DNA of 64,000 bases from Lichenostomus cassidix (Eukaryota > Chordata > Aves > Passeriformes > Meliphagidae): the NCBI GenBank assembly GCA_008360975.2, contig CM039196.1, positions 1 through 64,000 of the forward strand, read 5' to 3'. The translations under genes were made by a program, and so were the position numbers. Positions 58,471 through 64,000 of the stretch are shown here, piece by piece; position 1 is the first letter of the stretch, and the number at the start of each line of letters is the position of its first letter. The notes under the pieces were generated by a model, which worked only from the letters and a program-made list of their open reading frames with translations, made no database searches and was not told where the DNA came from.

Positions 58471-61400
58471 GGGTTTTGTCCGCAGAAGAAAAGCGGCTGA
58501 TGCACATCTCCCAGGAGATCTCGGCTCTGGAGCCGTGACTCACCACGACATCTGCTATTGCAGAAATAAACCACTTTTGCTCAAAAAGGCGATTTTCTGG
58601 AACAGCTCTGCCAACACAGAGGGGCTGCAGAGAGGGGAACAGACGTTCCTTCGGGGGGTACGGAAGGGCTCCCACTGGCACCTATCTCCTCCAACCTCCA
58701 CATCCCCGTGCACAGACCGGGCAGGGACCATGAACCCTCGGGAGCTGCTTGTCTGGGGAAAAGAGATTTGTCTGAAAGGCCCATTGGGCTCCTGGCAAAC
58801 CCGGATGCAGGGAAAGACTTTGCTGGGAGGACATACACCAGTGAAAATAAACCCCTGTTCTATCCCCAGTAATAGAAATGTGAACGAGAAACACACAAAA
58901 GCCATCCAAGTTCAGTCTGGACTGGATACCCTTCACAAAGGAAGATTTTGACTCTGAGACCTGCTGCCCAGAGCTCAGGTGCCTTTCATGGAGTGATGAA
59001 GAGGCTTGGTCAAGAACTACACCTCGTGCCACAGAACCTGGCAGATCAGGCACTTGACACTGTGGACTTTAGGCAGAGAAAGAAAATTTCAGTATCTTCT
59101 TGGGTAAGTTTTTAACCCAAGCGCGCATGTAGAAAACTGTTCCAATCAGCGTTGTCCTGTTCACTGCCCGTACAGGACCCTGGAGCGTGACAGTTGATTT
59201 CCTCTAAATTATCTTGATCTTTGTGAACACTGAGTGATTGTGTACCAAAGCAAGAGGTGTACCAGAAATGCCAAAAGAGCAACAGATTGTCTGACAGGCC
59301 TGTCATTTTTGTCATGAAATATGACATGCATCCCATCTGAGAGGAAGGACTGGATTGCTGTACACTTCAGTGCCAGCTGAGGCCAGGCAACATTCCTCAT
59401 TTTGGAGTCTTATTTATCAGACCTGGAGGATGCATTACTGCAGGATTAAAAAAAAAGTGGCAAAAGTCTCAAACCATCTAACTCTCTTTAGTTGTGCCTT
59501 TATATAAAACGTGTTGCCATTTCACAGGTGCGTCTGTGAGGAATTTCCCTTTTGTGAATCCAATTTCCTATCACTTTTGAACAAAAATGCATCTGTGACA
59601 TGGAGGATGCAAAGGTAGAGACAGCATGGCTCGGTACAGAGCAATGGGGAATTTTCCAAGCAGCATCAAAATGGAGAACAAACAAGACAACCAAAAGCCA
59701 ATTCAATGCAGAGAATTTATCAAAGGAGAAAAATGCTTCCTGAGCATCATCACTGATTGTCCTTCTATAGCAGACGTGCCAGAGGGACACTATGAGCATG
59801 ACAGAGGAACAGAAATGGCAAAGGAAACACAAGTAACAAGGTGAGAACAAGCCTAAGGGCTCGTGGGAGCTCCTGTGCTCCCCACCACAAGCCTTGTCAA
59901 AGACACAGCCTTGACCAAGCGCCAGCCAGGACGTAAGTAATGTGGAGCGGACGTAATATCTCCAGAGGAGATAGCATGTGGTGGACTCAAGGAAAACAGA
60001 AGAGACTGCTTTGTTTTTTTATTGCTCAGTAATAAATGAGACCTGACACCTTTTCCCAAAGACAGAATTCATCAACTCCAGAGCTGCAGGTAATTAGATC
60101 CAGAGTCATAGTGGGATTGTCTCTAGCATTCATGGTATCATTTTGCTCCCTGTGCTTTCATTGGGATCCTATAACTGAACTTCCAAGGAGCTACAGAAAG
60201 ACAAAAGTAGTATTCACTTGTGTTACACCTTTCATCCCAGCAGTCATCCAAGTTTTCGGCAATTACAGTTGTGGAGGAGCCCAGCAGAGCCACCCAGCAG
60301 CCCAGCAAAGACACAGTTTCCATTTGCAGGGAAACAGGAAAATTTGTCTCCTGAGATGTACTTCAGCAACAGTATCAGCAGCAGCACTTCTGCAGGTGAC
60401 AGCATCACACTGAGAAAAGCAAATCTTCATGAAGGGTTGACTGATACCTAGACAAGTCAAGAACAAGCACTATAGCCTACGACTTGCAGTATTTTGGCAA
60501 GTCTACAGCTGCCAATCAAGTGGATGCCTCCTCAGAAGGTTTCCAGGTTTTCCTCTCAAAAGAGATCCCGTGAGAACCCTTTCCTCACACACTGGTCTTT
60601 TTCATCTTTTTATCCCTTTTGGGACCCCTCAAGGGTTCAGCTCCTCCCTTGGTCCCAACACCATTCTCAGAGCTGCTTCCTCAGCTCTTGGACAGTGAAA
60701 TCCCCAAAGCCTGCAAACAGCCCCTGAAGTTTCCTTTTGATCTCTTGGTAGTCTGCCATCTCCAGCCAGAGACATTTGGTGGAAAAAAAAAAATCCAGAG
60801 CCAGGTGGTTTTGGATGTGAGCCCTGGGGAAGCTGCATGTGGGTTAAATGCCTGCACCATGGCGCATGAGAGGCAACCTCCACAAATTAGGACAAACCTG
60901 CGGGTGAAGCAGCCCAGATCTCTTATCTCCCACTTCTATTTTGAATGAGGAAGCCTTTTGTCCCGTACCCTTAAACAAGGATGTGTGTACCAAGCTGTGT
61001 GAGACACACCTGGGTTTCAGAGCGCACCCAGGATGTAACAGAAGCGCCAGCGCTGTCAGATGATCTTTGGCAGCTAGGAGCTGAATCACAGAGATACCAG
61101 TTGGGGTTTGTTAAATAACAAGACAATATAATCTAAACATGGACATCACCTTCAAACAAGGGCCCTGTGACACGGGAAAAATTGCTTTTGTCAACTCAAA
61201 AGATCAGTACTGTCAGGATAAAATAATATGTGAGACGGTGTAAAGAACTCTGCCGTCAGAAACAGGCAGAAACTTCCTCTTTTTAAAACAATATGAAAAA
61301 AATCCTGAATAGACTGCCACTTCCCAAGTCACCGTATTTGGACTGTTGTCACCAGGAACTGTAAATAATCTCTAGATTTCTTGGAAGAACAGTTTTCTGT

Positions 61401-64000
61401 GCACGTGGTGTATTCCGATGCAGGATATTCCTCAGATTTAATTGGATTCTTTTCAATTAAATCATCATGGCCAATCCAAAAGCCGGAATCCCATCTGAGG
61501 ACCACACTCCTCGGTGAATGTCAGCAAACCCGTTGTCAAAGGCAGTTTCTCATTCTGATCTAAAAATCTCCGGTTCTTCAGCAGCTCCTTCCCCTCGCCC
61601 CCATGTCTGCTTTGTTTTGCACTGGATTTAACTTTGCATATGCGGTTTGGTGTGGGTTTTTTTAATATAACATCAAATCTCTTAATTCTCTGACCCAGAA
61701 AGCAGAGACAATCCTCATAAAAATCTGGGACAAAGAAGACACAGCTGGCACGTGTGCAGCAGCAAGAGATTCCGAAACTCCCAAATCTACCCATTTAAAG
61801 TGATTTTGATTAAAGAAAGCATTTTGAGAACTGTTGCTGTCAGATCTCAGGTTATTTTGCTTTCAAGTGGTGCTCTAGTCTGAGCAAGACACTTTTAAGA
61901 GTGACGATGTGGTGGCCCATGTTAATCATCACCGAGGATGGGACAGCTTTTCCCTCCCATGTTGTCACCTACACAGGGCCAGCCAGGACACAAGACCCAC
62001 AAAGGCTACACATCTGCTCCCGCAGCAACCAGAAATAAAGGTTCCCTGAGCCACAGCATGACCTTTCCCGGAGCCACACAGCCCCATTCCTGCAGCACTT
62101 TTGCCTATGAGTAAATAATGAGAAATTAGTGCATCGCCCTGGTGATGAGTCACAGCGAGCGGCCGCTGACACTAATGAACCTGCCAGGACAAAAAGAGAG
62201 CCAAGCCCCCTAGTTTGGTGATGACATCACCCATGTGATACCCATGTCACCTCTTGTCCTCCACAGAGTCAACACAAACGGTCCCAACTGGTGAGACACA
62301 TCTGGCACCAAACCAGGAGAGCCCCATCCGATGCCGGGCAGGGATGGGAATGCATTGCATTTGGTGCTGCCTCTTTGCACGTTTAATTTAATGAGGAAGA
62401 ATAAACAAACAGCCAGGCTGAGTCACAGAGGCAGCAATCTCCCTTCACCCCAGGAGATTTTAGGGGCAAAAGGATGGGGTGGAGGTACAGCCCCACTGCA
62501 TGCTGCCTCCAGGGAAGGGGGGGCTGCTAGCCAGGAACATCTTCTACCCCTAACACAGCACCAAGGATGAAGAGTGAGGCCAGCGTGGGAGCTCACTGCT
62601 CCATCCCCAGCACCAACCATGAGGAAGTTGCTGGTGACAGCAGGGTTTCACCCACTAGCTCTGGACACTTCCCCAGGGCACAGTTTCATTAAAGAGAGTA
62701 ATTTGGCCTGACTACCCTGGGTAATTCCCACGGCTGGGGCCACAATAGCAGCCAAGCCCAGGAGGAAATTGCATTACTGAACATGGAGGTCTCAAATCTG
62801 AAAGGGAAGGAGCAGTTCACACCAACCAGGGCTTTAATACCAGATTAAATGCTTTCACAGCAGCCCGGCTGTTTGAAAGCTTCCAGCCAGCCTTTTGTCA
62901 GTTTGCATTGTAGTTTGGATTCAAGAGGTACTTTAAAATGTAACCAACAGCACTTCATTTTATTATTTTTTTAATATGGTAGCTTAGCTTTCTTGAAAGG
63001 AATTCATGGACTTGGGATGGGCACTGTTCCATATGGGAAGGCATGAAGTGCATTAATGGCAGAGGGGCCAAGCAAAGCTCCTCTCTCCAAAGCTGTTTAG
63101 GGAATCTATTGAGCATTCTGTCCTTAAAGACTTGCCATTTTAGAAGGCTGAATGAAGCTCCAACTGGAATTATCAATTTTTAATTTCCCCATTAGCAGAA
63201 ACAGAAGAAGTATGCTACTTTCTCCTGATACAGGGAACAGCCTGCATTCATACAAGGATTTTACTTTAAGAGGCTGATTATCCCAAGCCTTGAACCAGGA
63301 GCTAAGCCATGTCTGAGGGACGTGCCTCACTGGGTACTTAAACAGAGACATTTAGGAGAGTTCTTGGCTGACTCTGGGCAGATGGGAGTAGGAGGGCAGC
63401 GGGACCAGGATGTGGGACGTGGGCACCTGGCAGTGACAGCAGCAGGATGGTCCTACCCTGCTCAGGGGTGGAAAAGCACCCCAGAAACAGCAATGATGAG
63501 TCGTGGGCAGGCTTCTACTCTGAAATTTGGCACTTGGGAGATGCAGGGCACACACTCATAGGAAACTGCTGCTCCTCCTGTCCCTCCAGTCCATGACATG
63601 GGGAAACAGAGGAACGTCTGTCTCTCCCCTTGCCCACCACAGCCAGCCAGGGGAGGGGGGGACACAGCCTGGAAGGGCTCTGTGCCACCTCGCTTTGCCC
63701 ACAAATGCATCCTTGTCATTCAAATGAGAAGCTGCCACAAAGGCGAGGGCCCTGCCCTAAACAAAGAGCCACTTGGGATAAGGCAGAGGGGGACGCGGGT
63801 CCCTGGTCTCCACTGATGAATGCAAATGCCTCCAACCCCTGGGAACAACTTCTCTGGGAACAACACAGATGGGGCTTTGTGAGCAGGAGGCTGAGAGAAG
63901 ACTCATACGAAAGCCCCCAGGAATGCCTAGCAATCCCCAGCTGGAGAAACGCCTTGGGGGCATACATAGACCTTCCCTCTCACCCCTGGCCACAAAGTCA
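58471..64000. other. Non-coding stretch, nothing recognised
   Basis: Only chance open frames. No repeat family, RNA gene or exon could be supported. Confidence 0.5.

Noticed and set aside
58172..58681. GC-rich minus-strand frame as MMP17 exon 1
   Set aside because: A donor-like site exists, but the frame has no signal peptide near a start codon and does not resemble the known N-terminus.

Overview
The window is vertebrate nuclear DNA and is most likely avian. The evidence is a short CR1 3'-end fragment near 39.1 kb, compact introns, a CpG-rich island set between AT-rich flanks, and a protein gene with clear vertebrate exon structure. No bacterial features, CRISPR arrays or tRNA genes were seen.

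Layout. (1) 1-8.6 kb: AT-rich, C-over-G skewed DNA without a recognisable gene. It holds degenerate low-copy duplicated blocks, one of which reappears at 14.9-16.3 kb, and a probable transposable-element remnant. (2) 8.6-14.8 kb: a CpG-rich U2-type snRNA locus on the + strand. A 12-bp GC-rich minisatellite of about 36 copies precedes a well-preserved but variant U2 snRNA gene (9480-9666). Two full-length, strongly diverged U2 relatives follow (11372-11558 and 14158-14344), then a 3'-half copy (14441-14524). Each copy has a 3'-box-like element 14-20 bases downstream. Between the copies lie two tandem arrays of a 57-bp unit. Each unit carries a GC box, a perfect octamer ATGCAAAT and a ZNF143/Staf-like SPH motif, which are the components of the distal sequence element (DSE) of snRNA promoters. 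In total 32 perfect octamers were read between 10.06 and 13.53 kb. (3) 14.8-17.5 kb: the second copy of the flanking duplicated block, then CTG and CTC microsatellites. (4) 17.5-39 kb: the minus-strand gene MMP17 (MT4-MMP, a GPI-anchored matrix metalloproteinase). Nine consecutive coding exons (2-10) can be placed with consistent splice sites and phases; only the first exon, with the start codon and signal peptide, was not found. (5) 39-64 kb: intron 1 and/or upstream DNA of MMP17. No convincing coding exon is visible there.

The most interesting object is the U2-like snRNA/DSE-array locus. It looks as if the enhancer of a tandem snRNA gene expanded into a small satellite while the RNA genes diverged. 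One RNA (copy 1) keeps the branch-site recognition sequence and the Sm site but has no obvious proximal promoter element. Copies 2 and 3 keep promoter-like sequence (only copy 2 with a clear PSE match) and 3' boxes, but their RNA is degraded at functional sites. MMP17 runs towards this locus, so the two are convergent.
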